Position numbers and translations under genes: made by a program
Source: Gammaproteobacteria bacterium
GTDB lineage: Bacteria > Pseudomonadota > Gammaproteobacteria > SZUA-152
Assembly: GCA_021648485.1 (NCBI GenBank)
Contig: JAKISS010000008.1
Coordinates: 1 to 64,000, forward strand
Length of the DNA: 64,000 nucleotides
Direction: 5' to 3'
In this document: piece after piece, positions 55,776 to 64,000 of the stretch
How positions within the stretch are numbered: position 1 is the stretch's first letter
Layout: each line of letters begins with the position of its first letter
The notes under the pieces: model-generated
What the model saw: the letters and a program-made list of their open reading frames with translations, nothing else
Databases searched by the model: none
Told to the model about the DNA's origin: nothing

Positions 55776-58610
55776 ATGTCGATAGCAAAACGCATAAAAC
55801 ACAGTGATGACCATCTGGATGTACGGGCGATACGTAAGCGTTTTCTGGCGATTAACCGGGAGCGTTTGCGCCGTGCAGAAGGGGTATTGAGTTGGCGCAA
55901 TCGTGATTTCCTGGAATTATTACCCGTACTATTTCATATCAATCACGCCATGTTGCCCGGTTTCGTATCCAAGCAAACACCTGCCGGAATATCAAATTGG
56001 GCACCTGCCAAAAAAGGTCTGGAAGCGGGTAAGCGCATTGCCAAAAGTTTTGATTATAAAAAAAGGGCTTTAAGAACGTTTGATATTCACTCGATTTTTT
56101 TGATGGGCAGTGTTGGTACTATTGCGCATTCAGAAAAAAGTGATTTTGATGTCTGGGTTTGTCATCGCCCTGGGCTGGATAAAGAACAGTTATTTCAACT
56201 TGCTGAAAAATGTGAGTCGATTGAAGAGTGGGGCACTTCTGTGGGCCTGGAAGTCCATTTTTTTATGATGGACGCAGAAAAATTTCGCAGTGGCAATGTG
56301 GTTGAACTAAGCCATGAAAGCAGTGGCAGCACTCAACATCATTTATTACTGGAAGAGTTCTATCGTACAGGTTTGTTGGTAGCCGGGCGTTACCCTGTAT
56401 GGTGGCTGGTGCCTCCGAACGAAGAAAAAAATTACACAAAATATGTGGCACGACTTATCCGCCAACGTTTTATTCCAGAAAATGAAGTTATTGATTTTGG
56501 TGGATTAAGTGAAATTCCTGCGGAGGAGTTTTTTGGCGCGGCGTTATGGCAAGTTTATAAAAGTATTGATTCACCCTATAAATCTGTGTTGAAAATGCTG
56601 CTGATGGAGGCCTATGCCGCAGAATATCCACACAGTGATTTATTAAGCCTGAGATACAAGCGGGCGATTTACGAGGGTATAAAGGACATGGATATGCTCG
56701 ATCCATATACCATTCTTCTGGAAAAACTGGAAAATTATTTGACCAAACAAAAATCCCCTGAACGTTTGGACGTAGTACGTCGCTGCTTTTATTTCAAAGT
56801 AGAAATGGTTTTGAGCCGCCAATCAAGAATGAACCAGAATTGGCGATGGCGGCGAATGCTCGAATTGGCCGAGGCCTGGCATTGGTCGGAAGGACATATC
56901 GAAATGCTGGACAATCGAAAGTCATGGAACGTACATCAGGTATTAAAAGAGCGCCGGGTATTGGTCGATGAAATAACACACAGCTATATGGCATTATCAA
57001 AATTTGCGCGTACACATTCCGAATTGGCACGTATCGAGCAAAAAGACCTCAATATTCTGGGGCGAAAATTGTATGCGGCATTTGAACGCAAGGCCGGTAA
57101 GATTGAAACCATTAATCGCGGCATTTCTGCCAATATTGTTGAAAGCAATATCACCATCATTCAAAGCAAGGGAAAAAACACTGAGGAATCGTGGAGTTTA
57201 TATCCCGGCATTGTCGATGGACATGAGCCGGGAGGCGCATTAAAGCGCGCACGCAGCATTGTTGAATTACTTGCCTGGTGCCATTTTAACCGTTTGGTTG
57301 GGCTGCGCACTATTATCACATTATTGTTAAGTGATAGTATTTTGGGTTTGAAAGAAACGCGGTCGATTCTGGATGCTTTGCAATCATTGTTCCCTGATGG
57401 TCACTTGCAGGAAACTGGAATTGAGAACTTTAATAACCCTCCTTTGATTGAAAAAGGCTGTTTATTTGTCAACGTGGGTATTGATCCGCTACCACGCCAC
57501 TCCCGACGTGGCACTGACCTGATAAGTGACCAGTCTGATGTGATGAATTACAGTGGTTTTTCATTAAACCTGGCATTGACTTTTGATCTGGTGGTAATCA
57601 CCAGCTGGCAGGAAGTTATCACCTACAAATATGTCGGCATCGAAGGTTTGCTGGATTGTTTATCACAATATATGCGCTGGAATACGGCAGACAATGCGGG
57701 GGAGCCTCCCTCATTACGGGCTTTCAGCTATTCTTCCAGTCATAGCCGGGCTATTGCACAACGCATTGAAGAACTCTATAAAGATGTCGCAGCTACATTT
57801 TCTAATTTAAATAATGGAGGAGGGGCGCGTTATATTTTACAAGTGGAAAAATCCTATTTTTTATTGGAATCAGATGCCAGTGCATTTACTTACACACACC
57901 AGTCCACCTACGAAGATCTATTAAAAATGCTGGCAGCACCGCAGGATACTTTCCGCCCCATTCAAGTAGATCGCCATGCTTTGCTGAATACACCACTGCC
58001 CTCTATTTTGTCGAGGAACCGTACCGGATTTATTCAGATGTTTTATTTTTGCCTAAGCAAAGAAGTGGATGTTTTTGTGCTGGATGAAAATGGTTCCTTG
58101 TTTCATCAGCGTGTACCGTACTTTGAAGATGAAGCACTGGTAAACCATTACAGTCGTTTCTTTGATGCTGTACTAAACCGGCAAAGCTTTTTGTTTCAGG
58201 ATAAAAATGCCAGCTTGATGCTGGATGCCCTGGAAATTTATAAAGTTAAAAAACGGCGATTTAATAAATACAGCTTTAGTCGAAAGACACCAAACATTAA
58301 TCGGCCTCCACGTTATTTTGATGTGCAGGTCATCGGCGATATGGTGGACAAAAATGCTGAATTCACTGTGTATTGCAATGATCAGGAATTTTCGTCGCTG
58401 GATTATGGGAGGCATTTATTCCGGGAAGTCGTGCGTTATGTATTAATACAACGCGACAGTGGTCAGCGCTATCCTGTTTATATTACCGACGTGGATTTAT
58501 CACCGACATTATTAGGTACGCGACGTACGGATAAAATACAAGTTATTGATTATCTGAAATACAAAAAACGCATTGAAGAAAAACTGAACAGGGAGCTTGC
58601 CCAATTATAG
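55776..58610 (+). CDS. cyaA: Class I adenylate cyclase
   Basis: CyaA makes cAMP, the signal for CRP-type regulators. The 944-residue protein begins with the class I catalytic domain: LPGFVSKQTPAGISNWAP near residue 60, then SIFLMGSVGTIAHSEKSDFD and VWVCHRPG near residue 105-130 (the catalytic SDFDVW aspartates). EVHFFMMDAEKF and WWLVPPNEEKNY follow. The C-terminal half is the regulatory region. The protein is somewhat longer than E. coli CyaA (848 residues), as in pseudomonads. A CRP homologue is not in this window. Confidence 0.95.
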   Translation: MSIAKRIKHSDDHLDVRAIRKRFLAINRERLRRAEGVLSWRNRDFLELLPVLFHINHAMLPGFVSKQTPAGISNWAPAKKGLEAGKRIAKSFDYKKRALRTFDIHSIFLMGSVGTIAHSEKSDFDVWVCHRPGLDKEQLFQLAEKCESIEEWGTSVGLEVHFFMMDAEKFRSGNVVELSHESSGSTQHHLLLEEFYRTGLLVAGRYPVWWLVPPNEEKNYTKYVARLIRQRFIPENEVIDFGGLSEIPAEEFFGAALWQVYKSIDSPYKSVLKMLLMEAYAAEYPHSDLLSLRYKRAIYEGIKDMDMLDPYTILLEKLENYLTKQKSPERLDVVRRCFYFKVEMVLSRQSRMNQNWRWRRMLELAEAWHWSEGHIEMLDNRKSWNVHQVLKERRVLVDEITHSYMALSKFARTHSELARIEQKDLNILGRKLYAAFERKAGKIETINRGISANIVESNITIIQSKGKNTEESWSLYPGIVDGHEPGGALKRARSIVELLAWCHFNRLVGLRTIITLLLSDSILGLKETRSILDALQSLFPDGHLQETGIENFNNPPLIEKGCLFVNVGIDPLPRHSRRGTDLISDQSDVMNYSGFSLNLALTFDLVVITSWQEVITYKYVGIEGLLDCLSQYMRWNTADNAGEPPSLRAFSYSSSHSRAIAQRIEELYKDVAATFSNLNNGGGARYILQVEKSYFLLESDASAFTYTHQSTYEDLLKMLAAPQDTFRPIQVDRHALLNTPLPSILSRNRTGFIQMFYFCLSKEVDVFVLDENGSLFHQRVPYFEDEALVNHYSRFFDAVLNRQSFLFQDKNASLMLDALEIYKVKKRRFNKYSFSRKTPNINRPPRYFDVQVIGDMVDKNAEFTVYCNDQEFSSLDYGRHLFREVVRYVLIQRDSGQRYPVYITDVDLSPTLLGTRRTDKIQVIDYLKYKKRIEEKLNRELAQL

Positions 58611-58616
58611 TTTTTT

Positions 58617-59840
58617 CTATTGACCTAATGCTTTTGCCATAAAAAAATGCTTGATTGGTGTGGCACGATCAGAAATATCAAGTCCAATATTGCGTAATTT
58701 ACACAGCCCTGGCATGTCATTACTGAACAGGTTTTTAAATACTCCCATAGCTTCCAGCATCAATAAATTATCGCCACGCCGAGTACGTTCAAAGCTCCGT
58801 AACGTTTTGAAGCTGCCTATGGGTTTGTGCGCCGCATATGCTGTGAGCACGGTATCTGCAAGACATTGTGCGTCCGCAAACCCCAGATTAACCCCTTGTC
58901 CGGCCAGCGGGTGGATAGTATGTGCTGCGTCACCAACCAGGGCGAGGTGAGATTTAACATAGTTTTTTGCATGCTGACCCTTGATAGGAAAACATGCACG
59001 CGGCCCGGCGTGCAAAACCTTTCCCAGTTTTTTCTCAAAAGCAACTTCCAGCTCCTGTTTGAAGGCCGTTTCATCCAGCTCACATAAACGTTCTGCTTCT
59101 TCGGCGCAGGTACTCCAGACAATAGAGCTGATATTGTTTTCGCTTACGGGTAAAAAGGCCAATGGCCCGCTGGGTAAAAATCGTTGCCAGGCGGTATGTT
59201 GATGTGCATGCTCTGTGGTGATACTGGCAACCACAGCGGTTTGTTGATAGTCACTGACTGTAACGCTAATGTCAGCCTGCTGTCGCACCCAGGATTGCCC
59301 GCCGTCAGCACCCACCAGAAGTTCAGCCTGGAGCAGGGTGCCATTATCTAATTGTAGTTTGGTGGAGTCATTGTCGAGCTGAAGACTTACAGGGGTGTTC
59401 GGGCAATAAATATCAATATTGTCAAAAATATGAACTTGCTCAATCAGTGCTTTATTGATAATACGATTTTCAATAATGTGGCCAAGATTGGCTTCGCCGA
59501 TTTCGGCGCTGTCGAAGTGAATGCTGCCATTGCCTCCAGCGTCCCATACATGCATGTCAGTATAAGCGGTGACACGCATTTCGTGCATTGCATTCCATAC
59601 ACCCAGTGTTTTAAAAAAGGCTTGTGAGGCAGGGCTAATCGCACTGACGCGCAGGTCAAAAGAATTGTCAGGCCATTGTGCGGGTGGTTTGTGCCCTTCG
59701 ATGAGGGCAATTCTTAATGTGTTATTACTTTCTATGTGATGACTTAAGGCTAAGGCGCAGGCCACTGCGCTGCCTACCATGCCGCCACCAACAATGACAA
59801 TATCGTATTTTTTAGGTGTTGCCTGTACCGCGCCGATCAT
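58617..59840 (-). CDS. ubiI: UbiI/VisC-type FAD monooxygenase (ubiquinone synthesis)
   Basis: A 407-residue flavoprotein of the UbiH/COQ6 family: YDIVIVGGGMVGSAVACALAL at the N-terminus, the DG-type motif LLVGADGGQSWVR near residue 175, and LALVGDAAHTIHPLAGQGVNLGFAD near 287. It is third in pepP-ubiH-ubiI and is assigned UbiI (C5 hydroxylation) by that order. Paralogues within this family are hard to tell apart by eye. ATGA overlap with ubiH. Confidence 0.85.
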   Translation of the reverse strand: MIGAVQATPKKYDIVIVGGGMVGSAVACALALSHHIESNNTLRIALIEGHKPPAQWPDNSFDLRVSAISPASQAFFKTLGVWNAMHEMRVTAYTDMHVWDAGGNGSIHFDSAEIGEANLGHIIENRIINKALIEQVHIFDNIDIYCPNTPVSLQLDNDSTKLQLDNGTLLQAELLVGADGGQSWVRQQADISVTVSDYQQTAVVASITTEHAHQHTAWQRFLPSGPLAFLPVSENNISSIVWSTCAEEAERLCELDETAFKQELEVAFEKKLGKVLHAGPRACFPIKGQHAKNYVKSHLALVGDAAHTIHPLAGQGVNLGFADAQCLADTVLTAYAAHKPIGSFKTLRSFERTRRGDNLLMLEAMGVFKNLFSNDMPGLCKLRNIGLDISDRATPIKHFFMAKALGQ

Positions 59841-61078
59841 AACGGCAGCCCTCGCGCCAGCCGGGGCAGTTTACCTGCGATGCCCATGGAATGTCGGGCC
59901 AGCAGATGTTTGAGCGGCGGTACAATGTCGGTGGCGAGCAGCCCCAGGTTGCGCGCCAGCACAAGGGGTGGAAAACGGTTGGAAAAAGTATGTACCAGTG
60001 TGTTGGTAAAACCAATAACTTGCCGATGATCCCGTTCCCGCCATTGCGCGTAAGCTTCAAGTACGGACAATGCGCCAATGTCATCACCTGCATGAAAGGT
60101 ATCAACAATGTTTTGTGCGAGAGCAGCAACGTCACGCAGACCGAGGTTAAATCCCTGACCGGCAATAGGATGCAAGGTGTGTGCGGCATTGCCGACAAGC
60201 GCCAGCCGGGCGCGCACCTGTTCCTGCGCTTGAATCAGTTGCAATGGATAGCTATGACGCTTGCCGACTTTGATAAAACGGCCCAGGCGTTTACCGAAAC
60301 AGGGTTGCAGCTCAGCAAGAAAATCTTCATCGTTCAATCGTAAAAGGTGTTGCGCATTTTCCGGTGAGCGTGTCCATACCAGTGAGCAACGATTGTCCGG
60401 CATAGGTAACAACGCCAATGGGCCATTGCGGGTAAAACGCTCATAGGCAATGTGTCGATGTGATTTTTCCGGTGTGATGTTGGCGATGATGGCGGTCTGT
60501 CCGTAATCATGCGCGGTGGTATGAATGCCCAGCTGGTTGCGAACATGAGAGTTACCTCCATCAGCGGCGACCACCAGTTTGCTGGTAAGTGATTCCGTGT
60601 TGCCATTGTTGTTGTCCGGGCCATGTGTAATGACGACAGTGGCATGATCATCACCCAGTTTTAAATCAGTCAATCTGGCCGGACTCATCAGCGTCAGCTT
60701 ATCGCATTGCTGGAGTTGACCCGTCAGCACTGCACCCAGTTGCTGTGCGGTGGCAACGTACCCCAACGCATCAACTTTTTCCTGCGCGGCATCCAGGCGG
60801 GTAAAACCAAAACGCCCCTGATCGGAGACATGAATGCGTTGGATGCTTGTGGTTTGTGGCGCGATTTTTTCCCACAACCCCATGCCATCAAAAATACGCC
60901 GACTGCCAAAAGATAAAGCGATAGCACGGTCGTCGTAACCCGGCGGGGTTGATTTGTAGAGAGGGACTGCTTCGATCAGTGCAACGCGTAATGCCTGTTT
61001 GGCCAGACTAATGGCCAGACTGGCACCCACCATGCCGCCGCCGATAATGATCAGATCGTAGTCGGTAGTGGTATTCAT
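59837..61078 (-). CDS. ubiH: UbiH-type 2-octaprenyl-6-methoxyphenol hydroxylase
   Basis: A 413-residue FAD monooxygenase: YDLIIIGGGMVGASLAISLA, GYDDRAIALSFGSRRIFDGM (UbiH-type), VVAADGGNSHVRNQLGI and LALVGNAAHTLHPIAGQGFNLGLRDVA. The DDRAIALS stretch is typical of UbiH. Overlaps pepP and ubiI by ATGA at both ends, so the three are translationally coupled, as in E. coli. Confidence 0.9.
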   Translation of the reverse strand: MNTTTDYDLIIIGGGMVGASLAISLAKQALRVALIEAVPLYKSTPPGYDDRAIALSFGSRRIFDGMGLWEKIAPQTTSIQRIHVSDQGRFGFTRLDAAQEKVDALGYVATAQQLGAVLTGQLQQCDKLTLMSPARLTDLKLGDDHATVVITHGPDNNNGNTESLTSKLVVAADGGNSHVRNQLGIHTTAHDYGQTAIIANITPEKSHRHIAYERFTRNGPLALLPMPDNRCSLVWTRSPENAQHLLRLNDEDFLAELQPCFGKRLGRFIKVGKRHSYPLQLIQAQEQVRARLALVGNAAHTLHPIAGQGFNLGLRDVAALAQNIVDTFHAGDDIGALSVLEAYAQWRERDHRQVIGFTNTLVHTFSNRFPPLVLARNLGLLATDIVPPLKHLLARHSMGIAGKLPRLARGLPL

Positions 61079-62412
61079 GTCTTTGCCATCAATGCCTCGA
61101 TATCGGCAATGGTCTTGGGCACATCTTTGCTCAATACATCACAGCCGTCTTTGGTGACCAGCACATCATCTTCAATACGAATGCCGATGCCCTGCCATTT
61201 TTTTGCGACCTTGCGTTTGCCCACTGTTGTGCCGGGCGCAATGTACAGGCCGGGTTCCACTGTGAGCACCATGCCGGGTTCCAGTTCACGCCAGGCATCA
61301 CCCACTTTGTAATCACCCACATCATGCACATCCATCCCCAGCCAGTGGCCGGTGCGGTGCATGTAAAACGTGCGGTAAGCCTGTTCTTTAATGAGTGTAC
61401 GCAAATTGCCTTTGAGCAGGCCAAGTTTGATCAATCCCTTGGTGAGTATGCGCACAGCGGCTTCGTGAGGGGCATCCCAGTGATTACCGGGGCGTACTTT
61501 ATCAATCGCAGCCAGTTGCGCATCGAGCACAATTTGATACAGCGCTTTTTGCTCAGGACTGAAACGACCATTAACAGGAAAAGTACGGGTAATGTCGGCA
61601 GCATAGAGTTCGTTTTCGGCACCGGCATCGATGAGCAACAAATCACCATCACGCAGCTCGGCGTTGTTTTCAGTGTAATGCAGGATACAGCCGTTTTCAC
61701 CACCACCCACAATGGGGGTGTAAGCATTAACAAAGTTATGTTGTTTGAAATGGTGCTGAAACTCCGCCTCGATCTCGTATTCCATCTTACCCGGCTGACA
61801 CCGTTGCATGGCACGTTTGTGCGCCTGGGCGGAAATTTTCGCGGCTTTGCGCATGGCGCTGATTTCAGCACGGCTTTTGTACAACCGCATGTCATGCAAC
61901 AGGTGGTCGAGAGCAACAAATTCACTGGGAGTATGCGCACCTGCGCGAGATTGCTCCTTAAGCCGGTTGATCCAGCGGGTGACACGTTGATCGAATTGAG
62001 TATCGCAACCCATGGCGTAATACACACGCTCGCTATGCTCCAGCAGGCCGGGCAGAATATCGTCGATGTCACTAATGGGAAAGGCATCATCCGCACCGTA
62101 GTGCGCCATTGCACCCTCCAGACCAGCGCGACGACCGTGCCAGGTTTCCATTTCCGGGTCGCGTTCACGGCAAAACAGAATCACTTCACCGTGTTTGCGC
62201 TTGGGAATCAGCGCCAGCACGGCATCAGGCTCGTTAAAGCCACTCAGGTAATAAAAGTCACTGTCCTGCCGGTAAGGGTAGTCGGCATCACGATTGCGCA
62301 GTCGTATGGGCGCAGCAGGCAGGATGGCGACGCTGGCCTTGCCCATCATTTGCATCAGGCGTTTACGACGACGGGCAAACTCCGCAGGTTTGATGTGTTG
62401 GTTGGCATTCAT
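61075..62412 (-). CDS. pepP: Xaa-Pro aminopeptidase PepP
   Basis: The 445-residue metallopeptidase removes N-terminal residues before proline. It has the N-terminal aminopeptidase P domain (AEFARRRKRLMQMMG, DADYPYRQDSDFYYLSGFNE) and the metal ligands in LLIDAGAENELYAADITRTF, YMHRTGHWLGMDVHD and GMVLTVEPGLYIAPG, with GIGIRIEDDVLV at the end. First gene of pepP-ubiH-ubiI. The upstream ygfB gene of E. coli is absent; an autotransporter gene lies there instead. Confidence 0.95.
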   Translation of the reverse strand: MNANQHIKPAEFARRRKRLMQMMGKASVAILPAAPIRLRNRDADYPYRQDSDFYYLSGFNEPDAVLALIPKRKHGEVILFCRERDPEMETWHGRRAGLEGAMAHYGADDAFPISDIDDILPGLLEHSERVYYAMGCDTQFDQRVTRWINRLKEQSRAGAHTPSEFVALDHLLHDMRLYKSRAEISAMRKAAKISAQAHKRAMQRCQPGKMEYEIEAEFQHHFKQHNFVNAYTPIVGGGENGCILHYTENNAELRDGDLLLIDAGAENELYAADITRTFPVNGRFSPEQKALYQIVLDAQLAAIDKVRPGNHWDAPHEAAVRILTKGLIKLGLLKGNLRTLIKEQAYRTFYMHRTGHWLGMDVHDVGDYKVGDAWRELEPGMVLTVEPGLYIAPGTTVGKRKVAKKWQGIGIRIEDDVLVTKDGCDVLSKDVPKTIADIEALMAKT

Positions 62413-62495
62413 TCCACGATTGTAGCGGGGAAGCAGGGGCTGACGCCAATAAGCCTGAACGTGAGGGTCCAGAATCTAAAAATCACGCATCCCGT

Positions 62496-63728
62496 TCACC
62501 ATTCAAACCGCAGACCGGCAGCCACATTCCAGACGGTCAAATTATCCTGGGCCACCGTGGTTTCGTACTGAATGTAGGAGGATACGCCATCGGCAAACGT
62601 AGCCGACGTGCCCAGAGCCAGCACATAATAATTGGCGCTGGGCGAATTGGTTTCAAAACTGAATTGCGTGTTCGGGTCGATAAGGAAGTACCCTTCCACT
62701 TTATTGGCATCACCTTGAAACTGGTGAAGCCACGAAACATTGAAGTGAGGCACCAATACCCCCCATGAATAACCGAGAGCGTAACGCAATTGCGCACCCA
62801 GCGTGGACACCAGTTGAGACACCTGTTGTTTATTAATGGCGATATTATAAGAGCCTGCATTGGTTTCCTGGTATCCACCGATGGCGGTTCTCAGGTAGTC
62901 CAGCCGCGCATTCAACGTTGAAGTAAAGCCTTTACGCGCAAAGTCATATCCTCCACCAATGCTGATGGCATAACCCGTACTGTCCGTATCACCTTTAGCC
63001 GTTACGTCCGTGGTACCAAATACCACCCGCCGCTGCATCTCATAATTACTGAGTGTAATAACACCGATGGCATCAATATAGCTGTCATCGGAAGGATAAT
63101 AACTGCCATAAAAAGTACCGTTGTAGTTTCCTACATCCATGCCACCTCTTTGGCGGTCTATATTCATGTTTGTTTGCCCATAACCCAATGCCCAGCCCAT
63201 TAAACCTTTGTGTTCAAAACGGTAATCAGAGCCTATGGTCAGGGCATAGCTGTCAAACCCAAACCCGGTTTCATAAAGGGTTTCATCTTGTGAGCCACCG
63301 CCTATTTTGCCGCTGATAAACCATTCCTGGTTTTTACCAAAACCCGAGCCCGCACTGCCACCGCTGGCATTGTCTTGTAACAACTGATCAAACATGTCAG
63401 CAGTGATACGCTCATTGCCATAATTGAGACTCAAACCACTGAGCAGTGTCAAATTCTGACCACGCCGTAACGCCGTCAAACGGCGACTGATATTGGATAA
63501 TTGCTCTTTGGTCAGCTCATCGTTCAAGGCACCTTGCGCACCCACATTAGTGGGTGACGTGGCATCAATGAATTCACGCAAGTCCTCTGCTACGCCCGAG
63601 CTGGTTGCAATACGAAACTGTTCACACAGATCGTATGTTCTCGCCTGATCCAGACAAATACCGGTTAACGCATTATTCGTAACAACACCAGGCGAGTTAC
63701 CTTGGTCAGAGATTGCCACATTGCCCAC
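62496..63728 (-). CDS. Autotransporter beta-barrel domain protein (3' part of a frameshifted gene)
   Basis: The 410-residue frame consists of a linker followed from about residue 130 by an autotransporter barrel: EWFISGKIGGGSQDETLYETGFGFDSYALTIG, GWALGYGQTN, and a terminal WNVAAGLRFEW with the Trp/Phe end expected of an outer-membrane barrel. The frame has no ATG; it begins with a GTG inside VNVGNVAIS. Upstream sequence in another frame (63740-64000) continues the same protein, so a one-base deletion or two-base insertion near 63735 splits the gene. I infer that the product in this strain is probably not made as a full passenger-barrel protein. Confidence 0.8.
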   Translation of the reverse strand: MGNVAISDQGNSPGVVTNNALTGICLDQARTYDLCEQFRIATSSGVAEDLREFIDATSPTNVGAQGALNDELTKEQLSNISRRLTALRRGQNLTLLSGLSLNYGNERITADMFDQLLQDNASGGSAGSGFGKNQEWFISGKIGGGSQDETLYETGFGFDSYALTIGSDYRFEHKGLMGWALGYGQTNMNIDRQRGGMDVGNYNGTFYGSYYPSDDSYIDAIGVITLSNYEMQRRVVFGTTDVTAKGDTDSTGYAISIGGGYDFARKGFTSTLNARLDYLRTAIGGYQETNAGSYNIAINKQQVSQLVSTLGAQLRYALGYSWGVLVPHFNVSWLHQFQGDANKVEGYFLIDPNTQFSFETNSPSANYYVLALGTSATFADGVSSYIQYETTVAQDNLTVWNVAAGLRFEW

Positions 63729-63739
63729 ATTAACGGTTA

Positions 63740-64000
63740 TTATTGCTGTTTCTGTATACCTTCGTCGTTTTCTACCGCATAATTAAAACTTTCCTGGCCC
63801 TGAAAATTGACCGCAGGCTGATATTCCACACACACCTGAGTTCCGTCAGTACACTCGACGACGGTGGCTATTCCTGAATTGGGCTGGACAGGAATTGTCA
63901 CTATAGGCTCACTGATATTGCTGATACTTTGGGATAAATTGATGACTATTGGCAGATTTATGTCTGTTGAAATCGCCACATTTTTTAGCGCTGCCTGAGC
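63740..64000 (-). pseudogene. Passenger-domain fragment of the same autotransporter gene
   Basis: The frame is open to the window edge and ends ENDEGIQKQQ at 63740. It has the beta-sandwich repeat pattern of cadherin/Ig-like surface domains (VCVEYQPAVNFQGQESFNYA) seen in large adhesins. Shifting by one frame at GGTATACAGAAACAGC restores TETAIITVNVGNVAIS, the expected continuation into the barrel part. The 5' end lies outside the window. Confidence 0.75.

Noticed and set aside
55471-55785. 104-residue ORF upstream of cyaA
   Set aside because: Overlaps the cyaA start, has a very basic tail and no recognisable domain.
61324-62571. 415-residue plus-strand ORF over pepP
   Set aside because: Long antisense frame opposite an intact, conserved pepP; no signal, domain or start context.

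Overview
The window is a chromosomal segment of a gammaproteobacterium. The evidence is the set of conserved gene neighbourhoods: pilT-yggS-proC-yggT, slmA, xthA next to pyrE, pepP-ubiH-ubiI, class I adenylate cyclase, ybiT, dbpA, and atpIBEFHAGDC followed by glmU and glmS. A flavocytochrome c sulfide dehydrogenase pair (fccAB), a DsrC/TusE-type tandem protein and several c-type cytochromes suggest a sulfur-oxidising, probably chemolithotrophic, relative of the Chromatiales/Thiotrichales. I cannot name a genus from the sequence.

Layout. 1-3.3 kb: pyrimidine operon (end of pyrR, pyrB, a dihydroorotase homologue that has lost its metal site, and a PyrK-type electron-transfer flavoprotein). 3.3-6.4 kb, minus strand: a diheme lipoprotein, pilU and pilT. 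6.5-11 kb: yggS, proC, yggT and a dynamin-like GTPase. 11-14.5 kb: a 185-bp imperfect palindrome, a DUF4426 protein and a GGDEF-EAL protein. 14.5-19.4 kb: xthA, pyrE, a DUF481 outer-membrane protein, a TSUP permease, slmA and argB. 19.5-20.1 kb: a decayed IS1595-type transposase and a MITE-like element. 20-25.3 kb: a KefB-like antiporter, a double-Usp protein, a vapBC pair with a 39-bp palindromic operator, a tandem DsrC/TusE protein and a Sel1 lipoprotein. 25.8-30.8 kb: hemW, a Cdd1-like HhH protein overlapping fetA-fetB, a second HemN/HemW-like radical SAM protein and a GFA-family protein. 30.9-37.5 kb: glmS and glmU, prised apart by a duplicated glmU-glmS junction that flanks a small AT-rich toxin-antitoxin operon; behind glmU lies an AT-rich island of small, partly frameshifted genes. 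37.6-45.1 kb: the complete F-type ATP synthase operon on the minus strand. 45.5-46.4 kb: an IS3-family remnant and a gene fragment. 46.7-49.7 kb: ybiT and dbpA. 50.3-53.8 kb: a c-type heme/porin fusion resembling Cyc2, fccA, fccB and a NapC/NirT-type tetraheme cytochrome. 53.8-58.6 kb: an exported YqgE/AlgH-like protein, a PAS-degenerate GGDEF protein and cyaA. 58.6-62.4 kb: ubiI, ubiH and pepP. 62.5-64 kb: an autotransporter gene broken by a frameshift and cut by the window edge.

The most notable items are: (1) the duplicated glmU/glmS junction with toxin-antitoxin cargo, where a 22-bp palindrome lies in both copies and the extra glmU copy has two measurable internal deletions; (2) the heme-porin/FccAB/NapC-like cluster, which could join sulfide oxidation to an outer-membrane electron conduit; (3) the tandem DsrC-family protein with a cysteine-free first half and a single terminal-region cysteine in the second half. 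I found no tRNA, rRNA or CRISPR array. Everything here is read by eye from the sequence and ORF translations; family names rest on remembered motifs, not on searches.
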